Positions 1 to 10,684 of a DNA stretch of 64,000 nucleotides are shown here, piece by piece. The notes below the pieces were generated by a model that had not been told where the DNA came from, ran no database searches, and saw only the letters and a list, made by a program, of their open reading frames with translations. The stretch lies in NCBI RefSeq assembly GCF_042453785.1, contig NC_091672.1:4494001-4558000 (forward strand), given 5' to 3'. The first letter of the stretch is position 1, and the number at the start of each line of letters is the position of its first letter. Both the position numbers and the translations under genes were made by a program. This DNA is from Malus domestica. Its lineage: Eukaryota > Streptophyta > Magnoliopsida > Rosales > Rosaceae.

Positions 1-220
1 CCATGGACTACTTAATAAGTCATTGTATTTGGGGCTTAAACCATGACCAGTGTATATTTCTTGTTGTAGAGCTTTGTGTCCCAAAGGCTTACTCGTAAAT
101 GCTTTGATAATTACCCTGTGGCTTTGAAAACATTCATTACTTGTCTATATCAGTATCCCTATTTCGGTTCTTATTATGTTTGCACCTGCTAAGGTGGATT
201 TGTTTGCTTGACTTTTGCAG

Positions 221-3200
221 GGATGTGAACCTTGAGAGTTCTTTATTTTCTTTGTCTGATGTTGATTTTTCATTAGCAGGAGGTGAAAAAATTGTGGTGA
301 GTACTTCATTTGTGTTGTTAAAGTATTGCAGAAAGAAATTTATAAGGATCCTCCATAAATTAAGACCCTTTTCTCAAATTTTTTTCCTTTTGCAAAATTT
401 TAAAATCACTGAGTACTATATATCTTTTGGTGTTTCTTAGTCTATGGAGTGAATTAATTTGCATCTACACAATCCGTGCAAATGATAGAAAGTCGCTTGT
501 GATTGAAACTAATAAAACTGGTTAGTTATACTACTAAAATTTAATATATGTTTTTATAATTCTCATTCTTAACTTGATTTGTAACTTTGTACTAAGAATA
601 AAATAGAGCTGAGTTTTTAGCTAATATGATGCATGACTTCAATCACTGTCTTTTCTTCCTTTTTTTCTCAGTCCTTTACATTTTTATTTTTTCCTGTGTA
701 CTTCCTGTGCACATTGTGCCAACTTCAATTGTTTATTTATTTTAAAGACATTTTGAGATCTATTTTACATGTCTGGTTATTCTTTCTGCTTGAAAAATAT
801 AGTTAAATTGATTTCCTATAACACATTTTATAAACTATCTTGTTTACAAATTCATTGTTATACTTCTTGAATTCTACTTATTGTTAGTTCCCGTTCCCTT
901 CAGGTGCAACTAACGGTTACTCCTAGAATAGAAGGCATTTTACAGATTGTTGGTGTAAAGTGGAAGTTGTCAGGTTCTGTTGTTGGCTTCCATAAATTTG
1001 ACACTAACCCCATGAAGAAGATAAGCAGAAAACGAATACAGAAGGCTAAGCATCCTCATAGCGATAATTTAAAGTTTGTAGTTGTTAAGGTGTTTGCTCC
1101 CACCTTCTATTCTTTCCACCTTAAGAATTCTGCAATGACTATGTTCGGGCATCCATTTCTTCTGACTATCTTCTTTCCTATGTCAGAGTGTACCCAAGCT
1201 TGAGGGTGTCATTCATCCACCACCTAAAAGGGCATATGCGGGAGATTTACGGCATCTTGTGTTGGAGTTAAAGAACAAATCTGAATTTGCTGTGAAGGTA
1301 TGCTCAGTTGGACTCTATGTTCTAAATCTATAATCAGGTAGTTGGTTTATCTGTGTTGTTTTTGTGAACTCTTGCACTGTATTGACTTTTATGGAAATTT
1401 TTGTTTGCTCTTCATTGTTTAGGACGTAGTCTAGGTAGTTGTCTTGAAATTTCTTTGATCACTTTGCCATGCAGGATTGTCGTACTAGATGCCATTGCAT
1501 GAGTCCTGCATGAGCTAATGATTATACACCTTTATGTTAGGCAGGGGCTAACCATATGCTTACAATCTGTTTAATGTGCTTACATGTTATGGCCTGATAT
1601 TCTTGCAGAATCTGAAAATAAAGATTAGTCATCCTAGATTCTTGAATCTTGGAAAGCAAGAAAGTTTGAACACCGAGTTTCCTGCTTGCTTAGAAAAGAC
1701 AAATTCTGATCGGTCTGCTGAACATGCTAACCCCAATGACATTTCTCAGGCCCTGTTTCTATTTCCAGAGGTCAGCATCCAATTTCTCCCGGTTTGTAAT
1801 GAAGCTATAAATTTCCAGTTTCTAGTCCTAGTGTTTTATGTTGATCTCTTTCTATACTACAGGACACAATTATTCAAGGGGAAACACCATTATTGTGGCC
1901 TCTTTGGTTTCGGGCAGCTGTTCCTGGGAACATTTCCTTGTACATAACTATATATTATGAGATGGGCGATACTTCAAGCACCATGAGATATCGCACTTTA
2001 CGCATGCATTACAATTTGCAGGTGTGTGCATCAATGTCAATTATGAAAGTTTCTTGATTTGATTCACTTTTCTAAGAAGTATTTCATGGTTTTTTTTATG
2101 ATTATAAATCAATGCAATCTTTTAAAATAGATGCTTATCTTCAAATATATTGATTACCTTATATCAATGATGAACATTCATTTTCATAGGTATTGCCGTC
2201 ATTGGATGTGTCATTCCTTATTAGTCCCTGTCCATCAAGATTGCAAGAGTTTCTTGTGCGCATGGATGTTGTCAACAAGACAAGCTCTGAAAGTTTCGAA
2301 ATTCAACAGTTGTCATCTGTTGGGAACCAATGGGAAATCTCATTACTTCAACCTGTCGATGACATCATTCCTTCACAATCTTTGACCGCTCATCAAGCAT
2401 TGTCATGTTTCTTCATGCTCAAGGTTCGTGAAGAAGCTGAAGCTGAAACTGTGGTCCCATATTTTTTTTACAGAATTTCATCCCCCCCCCCCCCCCCCCC
2501 CCCTTCTCTCTCTTCTCGTTTCTTTCTAATGAATGGAATTAATTTTGGATTCAGAATCATGGCAAGTCATCAACTTCTGAAGATGAGAAATCTTCCCATT
2601 CCCGACTTCGGAGAACTGATTTGAGATTCAGTAATGGACCACTTTTTGATATAGCTAGCTCTCCCCTGGCAGATTTCCACCATTCTGAAAGACTGCACCA
2701 GGAAATTTTACATAAGGTTGATATATTCTTGCTATATCATTTCAACAATCTTTTTTTGTTCATGACACCGTTTGGATTTGGTTTGACTCATAAATCACCT
2801 TGTCTTGAAGGGGAACTAAAGTGTGCATCAGAACATGTACAAGTCGTGACCCATTAGCTTATGCGTTTGTTCACTGTGGCTGCTTCTCAGCATTATTTTC
2901 ACACTGACCCTTTTCTTTTTGTATGGTTTAGGGAGACACTAATCCAGTTGATTTCATATTGATTTCCCGGCCTTTGAAGAATGACATTAATCCTGAAGTG
3001 TCCGAGCCACCGCATCTTTATTCTCATCATGCATGTCACTGCAGGCAAGTTTTGTATCAATATGGATTTTTGCTCTCTTTACCTAACTTTGTAGTTTCTT
3101 GTTTTAATTTATGTTAAGCTGACATCTATTATGGTGGTTAATCAACAGTACTGCAAGCCCAAGTCCTATATCATGGCTAGTGGACGGACCTCGAACCTTG

Positions 3201-3692
3201 TATCATAACTTCTCTGCTTCCTTTTGTGAAATAAATCTTAGCATGACAATCTACAACTCATCAGATGTCGTTTCATCTGTACGCATAAACACCTCAGACT
3301 CCAGTACTAGTGATCATTCAGGCGATGCAACTCCAGTTCAACCTGCCATGTCTTCTGGCAACCAAGATGGATGGCATGACCTCTCACTAGCGACTGACAT
3401 CAAAGTGACCTCCGATGCCCTTGGATCCCAGGTCAGTAAGTCAATTCCCGTGGAGAGCGTCTCCCCATTTATTTGGTCCGGGTCAAGCTCAACTAGAGTC
3501 CAACTTGATCCTATGTCAAGAACTGAAATTCCTCTTCAAGTTTGTGTATTCTCTCCCGGGACACATGATCTGTCGAACTATGTTTTGCATTGGAACCTTT
3601 TACTTTCTAACGATCAAGAAAATTGGGATGGAAGGTCTTCCGGGACATGCCAGGGATATCCGTATTACCTTACCGTACTCCAGTCAGATTGA
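221..3692 (+). CDS. TRAPPC8: TRAPPC8/Trs85-like TRAPP complex subunit, 3' part of gene
   Basis: This is the C-terminal 581 residues of a plant TRAPPC8 (Trs85) homologue, a TRAPP vesicle-tethering subunit acting at the Golgi and in autophagy. Nine coding exons keep one frame: 221-296, 904-1089, 1187-1297, 1609-1770, 1863-2021, 2190-2423, 2555-2716, 2932-3044 and 3149-3692. Recognisable stretches are YAGDLRHLVLELKN, KISHPRFLNLGKQ and, near the end, ISWLVDGPRTLYHNFSASF, which I match from memory to plant TRAPPC8. No membrane segment or catalytic motif is seen, as expected for a tether with C-terminal beta-rich domains. The intron at 3045-3148 starts with GC, and the donor at 1090 (gtgttt) is weak. 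Exons upstream of 221 lie outside the window or were not recognised. The stop is at 3690-3692 and the 3' UTR probably runs to about 3950. The family call is fairly sure; the symbol is by homology. Confidence 0.85.
2482..2503. repeat. Poly-C tract of 22 C in TRAPPC8 intron
   Basis: An uninterrupted run of 22 cytosines lies between the exons ending at 2423 and starting at 2555, followed by a CT-rich stretch that resembles the intron pyrimidine tract. Its exact length could be a sequencing or assembly artefact. Confidence 0.9.
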
Positions 3693-4119
3693 AAATTTTC
3701 TTTCATTTTTACGTCCTCCATAACGATGGGTGTACCATGTTTTGTATCTTTGGCCTGTAAATTATAATGTTCGCGATGTCTCTCCTTCGTTTTCAATTTT
3801 TTATTTTAGCAGAGCAGGAACTATGAAAGGGTTAGGAAAGTTAGGAGGTGAAATCAAATTGTTTTTCCATTTTGTTCTCCGATTAATTAGAGCAGTGAAT
3901 GTTGGTGTATTCCGAAATTATTATACATGAATGAATGTACCTATTTTCACTAGAAAAAAAAGAAGTTGGATCTCATTATGTTTCGGTGACAATTCTTGAG
4001 GATATATACGCGACGGACGTCGAGGACGGTAGCACACCCATGGCCAGGGTCGAATAAATCAAAGGAAAATTAAGAGAAAAAAACACATGGTTGTGTAGAA
4101 AGAAAAAAATGGTTTTATT

Positions 4120-4280
4120 TTTAGGAAAACTAATGAAAATGATTTGAAAACTATGAGTTTTAACGATAACGACAAAATAAAGGGTCAAGTGAATAGTATC
4201 AGGTTTGACTTTTTAGTGTAAAAATGTGGTTTATCGTTAAAGTGAACAGTATCGCGGGTTTTTCGTTAAAACTCTCTTTA
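4120..4280. mobile_element. MITE with GAGTTTTAACGA terminal inverted repeats, copy 1
   Basis: The core 4155-4274 starts with GAGTTTTAACGA and ends with its exact reverse complement TCGTTAAAACTC. The interior is A/T-rich and non-coding, and shared flanking sequence extends the element leftward. A second copy lies at 10190-10345. I found no clear target duplication. Confidence 0.7.
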
Positions 4281-4433
4281 TTTTTTTGGTAAACAGAAAG
4301 GAAAAATGGTTACGCATAAATAATTTTCCACTAGGAATCTTCGTAAGCTTCTTCCCTTTTGTAGGAGTTTTAAAAACACTTTGTGTAACGTTTTTGTAAC
4401 GAGAAATGTAGCCGTATGAGTGTATAAAGCGGA

Positions 4434-4553
4434 CGGCTTATACCGGATGTACCATTGGCAATTTCAAAATCCAATAATACAATGTCATATGTGCGGCTTA
4501 TACCGGATGTACCATTGGCAATTTCAAAATCCAATAATACAATGTCATATGTG
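4434..4553. repeat. Perfect tandem duplication, 2 x 60 bp
   Basis: Positions 4434-4493 and 4494-4553 are identical over 60 bases; each unit begins CGGCTTATACCGG and ends GTCATATGTG. Perfect identity suggests a recent duplication. It lies about 0.9 kb upstream of the SYP121 start codon. Confidence 0.95.
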
Positions 4554-5226
4554 GTAAACTTTTAAACATGACAAGCGTTCTTGCTTTTGAGATATCATTC
4601 TATTTTTGTGTATGATAAATAAGTCTCTCTTGGTGGCTTGATTTTATGGGCCATGTACCTTTGTTAGCAGCCATATGGCATCATTAAAAAGCGAAACAAC
4701 GTAGAAGAAGACAAAGTCCCAAATAACACCCGACCAAGTCCCATGAGTTTAACTCGCTTTCCAACTTAATTACTCAATCTTTAAATTCCTAATTTTCCTT
4801 TTTTTCTTCTTCTTACGCGTAATTAGCCCAAGTGGCTACACATTAACAAACAGAGGGTTAAGGATTGAATCTCTCTCTTACTAACAAGATATTTTTCAAT
4901 GTGCCGGGAATGCAATTCAGTACACAAAATATCAAAATACAAGTGATTGAATGCTTGAAAAAAAAATGTTCAACCAGTGATATTATTACGCTTGAAATAA
5001 CATACCTTATTTCCGACACATTGAAAAATTTATATTCGGATTAAGGATTAAGTCTCTGCCTATCTCTCTCATCCTCTTTCTCTCTCTAGATTAACAGGTG
5101 GCCCAATCATAAAAGAGACCGTTCACCTTCCAAGAAATCACGTCTTTCGCTTTTCGCACCAAAATCCACTACACCGCGTCCACGTCCCCTTCTCTTCTTC
5201 TCACAGGTGAACAGTCCGAGTCCTCG

Positions 5227-5232
5227 TTGACT
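5227..5232 (+). promoter_or_regulatory. Possible W-box (TTGACT) upstream of SYP121
   Basis: TTGACT, the WRKY-binding core, lies about 145 bp upstream of the syntaxin start in a CT-rich probable leader or promoter. PEN1-type syntaxins are pathogen-responsive in other plants, so the site is plausible, but a six-base match is weak evidence. Confidence 0.25.
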
Positions 5233-5375
5233 AGATCTACCCCCCACATTCCTCTTCAAACCCCCTCCCCAAAATTTCATATCTCCAATTCATTCCAAAT
5301 TCCCAATTATTCTTATCGATTCCGATCGGATTTTGGTTTCGATTTCGATTTGAAAAACTCTAAGCTCGCAAAATC

Positions 5376-6957
5376 ATGAACGATTTGTTCTCCGGCTCCT
5401 TCTCGCGGTTCCGGAGCGAGGAGCAGTCGCCGCGGCGCGATGATCACGTGATCGAGATGGGGTCGACGGCGGCGGCGAGGTCGGGCACCGCCGGAGTCAA
5501 CCTCGACAAGTTCTTCGCCGACGTCGAGTCCGTCAAGGACGAGCTCAAGGAGCTCGAGCGCGTGTACTTCAGCCTCCAGTCCTCCCACGAGCAGAGCAAG
5601 ACGCTCCACAACGCCTCCGCCGTCAAGGACCTCCGATCCCGCATGGACGCTGACGTCACTCTCGCTCTGAAGAAGGCCAAGGTGCTGAAGGTCCGCCTCG
5701 AGGCGCTAGACCGATCCAACGCCGCGAACCGGAGCCTGCCGAACTGCGGGCCGGGGTCGTCGTCGGACCGGACGCGGATCTCCGTCGTCAACGGCCTCCG
5801 CAAGAAGCTCAAGGACTCCATGGATAGCTTCAACGCTCTGCGGCAGAAGATCTCGTCCGAGTACCGCGAGACCGTACAGCGGAGGTACTACACCGTCTCC
5901 GGCCAAAATCCCGACGAGAAAACATTAGACCTCCTCATCTCCACCGGTAAGGGCAAATCCGTCATTCTCGCATTTTAACCATCATTCGTCGCCATTTATT
6001 TTGCTGCTTAATGGAATTGAGTAAATTGCGACATTAGTCCCAAACTTTGACTAAATTATAGCTTTTACCTTAAAACTAAACATTCATTAAAATTCGATTT
6101 AAATTTGACAAAATGTAGAGCATTGATCTTTATTTATAACTTTAGTAAGAATTTCCGTCAAAATTACGGGGATGTAGTATTTAAAACCTTAAAGTGCAAC
6201 CATAATTCTAATTAGAATTTCCGTCAAAATTAAGCATGCAAAGCGGAAGTGCCTAAAGAATTATGTTACTCGATTTTGTTATAACCGTCGCTTAATTGTG
6301 ACGGAAATTCTTAGTGAATTGGCACGAAGGACCAAGGCTTCACATTTTGTGTGAATTCCAATACCAGTTTCAATCATTTTTAATTTAAGGACCAAAGCTC
6401 CAATTCCGTCGCAATTTAAAAACTAATCCTGCAATTTTAGTGCTTAGTGAACTATTTTTTTGGTTGAAAAAATAAATGCTTAATGAAGTATTTGATTAAC
6501 CAAATTGGGAATTAAATCTGCAGGAGAGAGCGAAACGTTTCTGCAGAAGGCAATACAGGAGCAAGGGAGGGGCCAAGTCCTTGACACGATTCAGGAGATC
6601 CAGGAGCGACACGACGCCGTAAAGGACATGGAGAGGAACCTGCAGGAGCTGCACCAGGTGTTCCTGGACATGGCCGTGCTGGTGCAGGCGCAGGGGGAGC
6701 AGATCGACGACATCGAAAACCACGTCATGAGAGCCAACTCGTTCGTCAACAGTGGCACCCAGCAGCTCACCAAGGCCAGGGCCTCCCAGAAGAACACCCG
6801 CAAGTGGTCTTGCTTCGCCATTATTCTGCTGCTGGTTATTATTCTGATCGTGATCCTCAGCTTGAAGCCCTGGAATTGGGGTGGCGGTAGCAATAACAAC
6901 AATAATAATATCAATAATCCGACGCCCGCCGCGCCACCGCCACCGCAACCGCAGTAG
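5376..6957 (+). CDS. SYP121: Syntaxin of plants 121-like (PEN1-type) Qa-SNARE
   Basis: This is a plasma-membrane Qa-SNARE for secretory-vesicle fusion. Its Arabidopsis relative SYP121/PEN1 acts in penetration resistance and ion-channel traffic. Two exons (5376-5946 and 6524-6957) join through a phase-1 GT-AG intron at the Gly codon of ISTG/ESETF, giving 334 aa. The start [14 protein letters not shown] matches the family N-terminus. An N-terminal Habc bundle (about 40-160) contains the family motif [11 protein letters not shown]. The Qa-SNARE helix (about 196-258) has its zero-layer Gln at 247 (QAQGEQIDD). One membrane anchor (about 285-304) is followed by a 29-residue tail rich in Asn and Pro. 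Exon 1 is strikingly GC-rich, with mostly C or G at third positions, unlike the flanking DNA and its tandem paralogue at 10685. Assignment to the 121/122 clade is firm; 121 over 122 rests on the N-terminus and the Pro-rich tail. Confidence 0.93.
6022..6418. mobile_element. TIR element inside the SYP121 intron
   Basis: TAAATTGCGAC at 6022-6032 and its exact reverse complement GTCGCAATTTA at 6408-6418 bound about 397 bp of non-coding sequence. Internal direct repeats contain AATTTCCGTCAAAATTA (near 6150 and 6214). It resembles a non-autonomous DNA transposon. The superfamily is not clear. Confidence 0.45.
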
Positions 6958-6988
6958 GAGAGGAGAGGAGAGGAGAGGAGAGGAGAGA
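6957..6988. repeat. (GGAGA)n microsatellite directly after SYP121 stop
   Basis: About six GGAGA pentamers begin at the base ending the stop codon and run into the 3' UTR. Such repeats vary in length between alleles. Confidence 0.9.
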
Positions 6989-7444
6989 GTAAAGAGTATC
7001 GTGATTTGTTCATATTCCACATTCCTATTGTTTGTGTTAAATTTTTGTGACATTGATTTATTTTTTATAATAGGGGTTTCTTCATTTTATTTTGTTAGGT
7101 TTCACCAGTTGATCAGAGTTGTGTTTGCTTACTCGTATCAAGTTTAAATCTCTTTTCGGTACTAAGATAGCTTCAAATATCGTTTTGTTTAAAAAAAAAA
7201 TTAAAAATTAAAATACAAGCTCTTGTATAGGTTCATTGCGTAAGATGAACGGTAACGATCACGGGGATCCTTCTCCTTTGTAAAGGTCAGTTTAGAGTCA
7301 AACGTGTGGTGGGAAAAGTGGTCGGAGATTTAAAATACTTAAAAGTTAGAATGTAGCCACTTAGGATTATAGTTTAGTGATATTTCTCTTTACTTATAAA
7401 TGAGATGTCTTATATACGGTTTAAAGCCAAGTGAATTTGAACTA

Positions 7445-7480
7445 CATTATTATTATTATTATTATTATTTTTTTTTTTTG
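7445..7480. repeat. (TTA)n microsatellite ending in a T-run
   Basis: Consecutive TTA/ATT units run into about eleven T residues. Confidence 0.9.
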
Positions 7481-8572
7481 AAACTAGTGTCTCCGGGTCT
7501 TTGACCCGACTACTCACTAGGCCACCCGCCTGACCCCACAACATTTGGTAGGCAAGAAACTCTAGCAATTGCTAGGTGGGTACCTTGAGAGGTGTATTAC
7601 TAGTCAATTGTGAGACTTAGTCCACTTATTTAGTGTAGATAATATTGTTTGTTTAGAAGAAAAAAATGACATTTCGCTAGACATTTAGACACAAAAGTTA
7701 CATAATCACACAAATTTGCATAGGTCGACATTTTCGAAATTTAGGGTTTTCAATTATTTTAAAGAATAAAGCGACCGAACTACCCTTACATGTTGTGCAC
7801 ATGCTTATATTTAACATAAATTTGGACAGAATAATAAAAAACTAACAGTTGGGGGGAAAAGGCCATGTGATTCTAACTTAAAACTTTCACTTACAAGTAA
7901 AAAATAAAGAAAAATATTGCTCGACCGTAATATGAAGTTACTATTTTTGTATCCTTTTGCATCCTCTATGCCAAAATAATGAGTTAACTTGAAGGATGGA
8001 CAATTCTGATCAATATTGGAGAGGCCTGGTGGTCAAGGGGGCAGATCAATTTTGACTCTAACTTGCTAACTTGAAGGATGGACATTAAACGTGGAAGTGT
8101 GCAACTAGACAATTATCAAACGTATAAATGCTCTTTTTGTTCTTTTCTTTTTTATTTTCTCCGTGGAATCTGAAAATTGAGATGAGTGATAATTATGTAG
8201 TACCAAATATTAATAAATATTGGATGTCACAAATGGTTCTTAGGGTGGCATCAAGAAAATGACATAATTAAGAAGTCACTTGGTATTACGATCAAGTGGT
8301 ATCCATCGTCATTGATAAATAAAAAGTTTTAAATTTAAATTTTGTAAATGGCGTATATTGTGCGTACCCCGTTGTGTTGTAAATGACTTAAGCTTGTAAT
8401 TCTACTTTCGTGCTGTTTGTTTGGGGTCAAAACTTAAGCTTAGCAATCGATGTCCTTTGTTACCTTTCATTTTGATTGTTAATCGCAAAATTAGTGAAAG
8501 GAAGTTACGGTAACCCCAAAGATCAATCCATAATACGGTTGTATATGAGATTTACCTGTATTAGATAGTTTG

Positions 8573-8578
<6 letters not shown>

Positions 8579-8607
<29 letters not shown>
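8579..8607. repeat. (TG)n microsatellite
   Basis: About 14 TG dinucleotides in intergenic DNA. Confidence 0.95.
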
Positions 8608-8609
<2 letters not shown>

Positions 8610-10189
8610 AGATAGAATTAATCAACTTTAGTTTAATTTATATGCAAAGACTTTCTACATTTTAATCACAATTTGACATGTACACAAAAATAACTCATAA
8701 AAAATATAGAAAGAAAAGTTATTGCAGACATGTCAATCTGTGATTGGGGCATGTAAGATTTCCTACTTCCAAGATAGAGCAAATGATTTCCAAACCTAAA
8801 CCTTGAGGAAAAAAAATGTAGAAAACTTCATTTTAATCCCTAAATAAGATTATTTTTTCAGTAAACCCTATGTAAGATTAAAAACTAAAAATAGTCATCC
8901 ATGTCAGATTATAGTATTCCATATCATTTTTTAATAGAATTATTGTAGTTTAGTTTCCTACAAATCAATGTTTTAGTGTTTTGTATTTATTGATTCTTCA
9001 CATCTCTTCTCTTCTGGTTACAATGGAATTCCCCATCTTTGGCGGCAATGCAGTTTTTTCCTCCTTCTCTACTGATGACAATGTTCACGCTTCTTTTCTA
9101 TATACTGAACCCGAAATTGATAGAACTATGTTTTTTGGAATCAAACATAAGTTTTCCGTACCTTATTGACTGTACCAAAACGATTGAACCTATCCTAAGT
9201 AACGTACCTAACTGATCATACTGAATCGACTGGACTTAAATGACCGTATAAAAATTCAAAAAAATGATGGCACTTCACAGCCAGCAAATACTTTAGGCCA
9301 TATCCTCAATCCCTACCCAGCTACGATGTACATTACACTATTTTTAATTGAGATTTCATCCCCCACCTTCACATCACATCCTATTCTACTTACAATGTTT
9401 CCATCTGTGCTTCACATCCTATATAGCGTACCTAACTGACTGTACTGAATCGATCGGACCTACCTAATTGGTCGTACCTAAATTAAAAACAAAACCACCA
9501 AATGCAAATTTACCACATAGGATTTCAACAAACACATGGTATGGTGTGCATTGCAAAATAATCTATTCTTGCTAAAACAAAGAAAACTATCGAACCTAAA
9601 CATACCAACTGTACCAAAAAGCTACACAAGTATCAACTGGTGTGTTGATTATGAGAGCTACACACATTTTCCACACTATATACCTTATGATTAAGACAAC
9701 AACAACACAAACCGTACCCACTGTTGTGAGCTTACAAGTGATTCTTGGGTTCCGACGAAGGCAGCGAATCGTTAACCTGAACAATAATTTCTCTTTTTAT
9801 TGTAGCTTCAAATAGATTTTTTATGGAGATGTAGAAGGTAACAATACCTAACATACTGTTTTGTGACAGTTGCCATTTAAAAATTTGAAAATTTTCATTG
9901 ATTACAGATGCAATTGTAGCCTGCTTTCACGTCTTGTTTTCAATTCTGTGATATGAATGTTTTCTCGCCCCTTCTATTACGTTTTTTGAAATCAGGAAGT
10001 GTAGGTTACATTCTAAAAAATTAAGATGGCAACCATGTAAATTGTGGTAAAATATGTGGTATTATTATAGGTGACATGCATGTCATGGTGCATTAAAATG
10101 AAAGATCATTTTAAATGTTATAAACCTTGCAGGTCATATTCTAAAAATCATCTTTAGTAAGTCTTTATCTCTAAAAGCTCTGAAAAGAA

Positions 10190-10345
10190 AAAGAAAATTA
10201 ATAAAAAGTGCTTGAAAACTTTGAGTTTTAACGATAATGACAAAATAAAGGGTAAAGTGAATAGTATCAGGTTTGATTTTTTTAGTGTAAAAATATGATT
10301 TTTCGTTAAAGTGAATAGTATCGCAGATTTTTTGTTAAAACTCCT
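10190..10345. mobile_element. MITE with GAGTTTTAACGA ends, copy 2
   Basis: The core 10223-10343 begins GAGTTTTAACGA and ends TTGTTAAAACTC. It is close to copy 1 (4155-4274) throughout, with shared sequence such as GTGAATAGTATCAGGTTTGA. It lies about 340 bp upstream of the second syntaxin's start codon. Confidence 0.7.
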
Positions 10346-10684
10346 TTATCATGGTAGATTAGTAGCACATGTTCCCACTATAGTCTACAACAACGGTCCT
10401 ACATTTCTCCAAATAGATTCCAGAAGGTTGGAAAAAACATGGTCCTTGGCTGCTAGGAATGTACTTGGTACTTGGGGGATAATGTTTGTTTGAACCCTTC
10501 AAAGTTGGTAGTTGAAAACTTGAAACGCAGCCAAGACCTGACCTACAGGTCAAGAAAGACTGCCAAAACATCTCTGTGTGTATAACATGTATCCAAAACC
10601 TAAATTTTGAGTGCATAGAAACTCAGAGAGAAAAGCTTAACTTCTGAGAGTTTATGATCTCGGAGCAAATTACGGCATCGGAAA

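Larger units (their letters stand above)
3693..5375. other. Intergenic region between TRAPPC8 and SYP121
   Basis: This holds the presumed 3' UTR of the tether gene, one MITE (4120-4280), a perfect 60-bp tandem duplication (4434-4553) and, from about 5100, a CT-rich stretch that is probably the promoter and leader of the downstream syntaxin. I see no other coding region. Confidence 0.6.
6989..10684. other. Gene-free spacer between the tandem syntaxins
   Basis: About 3.7 kb of A/T-rich DNA. It holds a (TTA)n/T run at 7445-7480, a SINE-like 3' tail near 7590-7660, an 18-bp direct repeat (7984-8001, 8067-8084), a (TG)n run near 8579-8607, a degenerate repeat (9198-9245 and 9427-9480) and a MITE (10190-10345). 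No ORF here looks conserved. Confidence 0.6.

Noticed and set aside
6496..7053. 185-codon minus-strand frame opposite SYP121 exon 2
   Set aside because: It is the antisense of a conserved SNARE exon and a GA-repeat; its composition mirrors the real gene.
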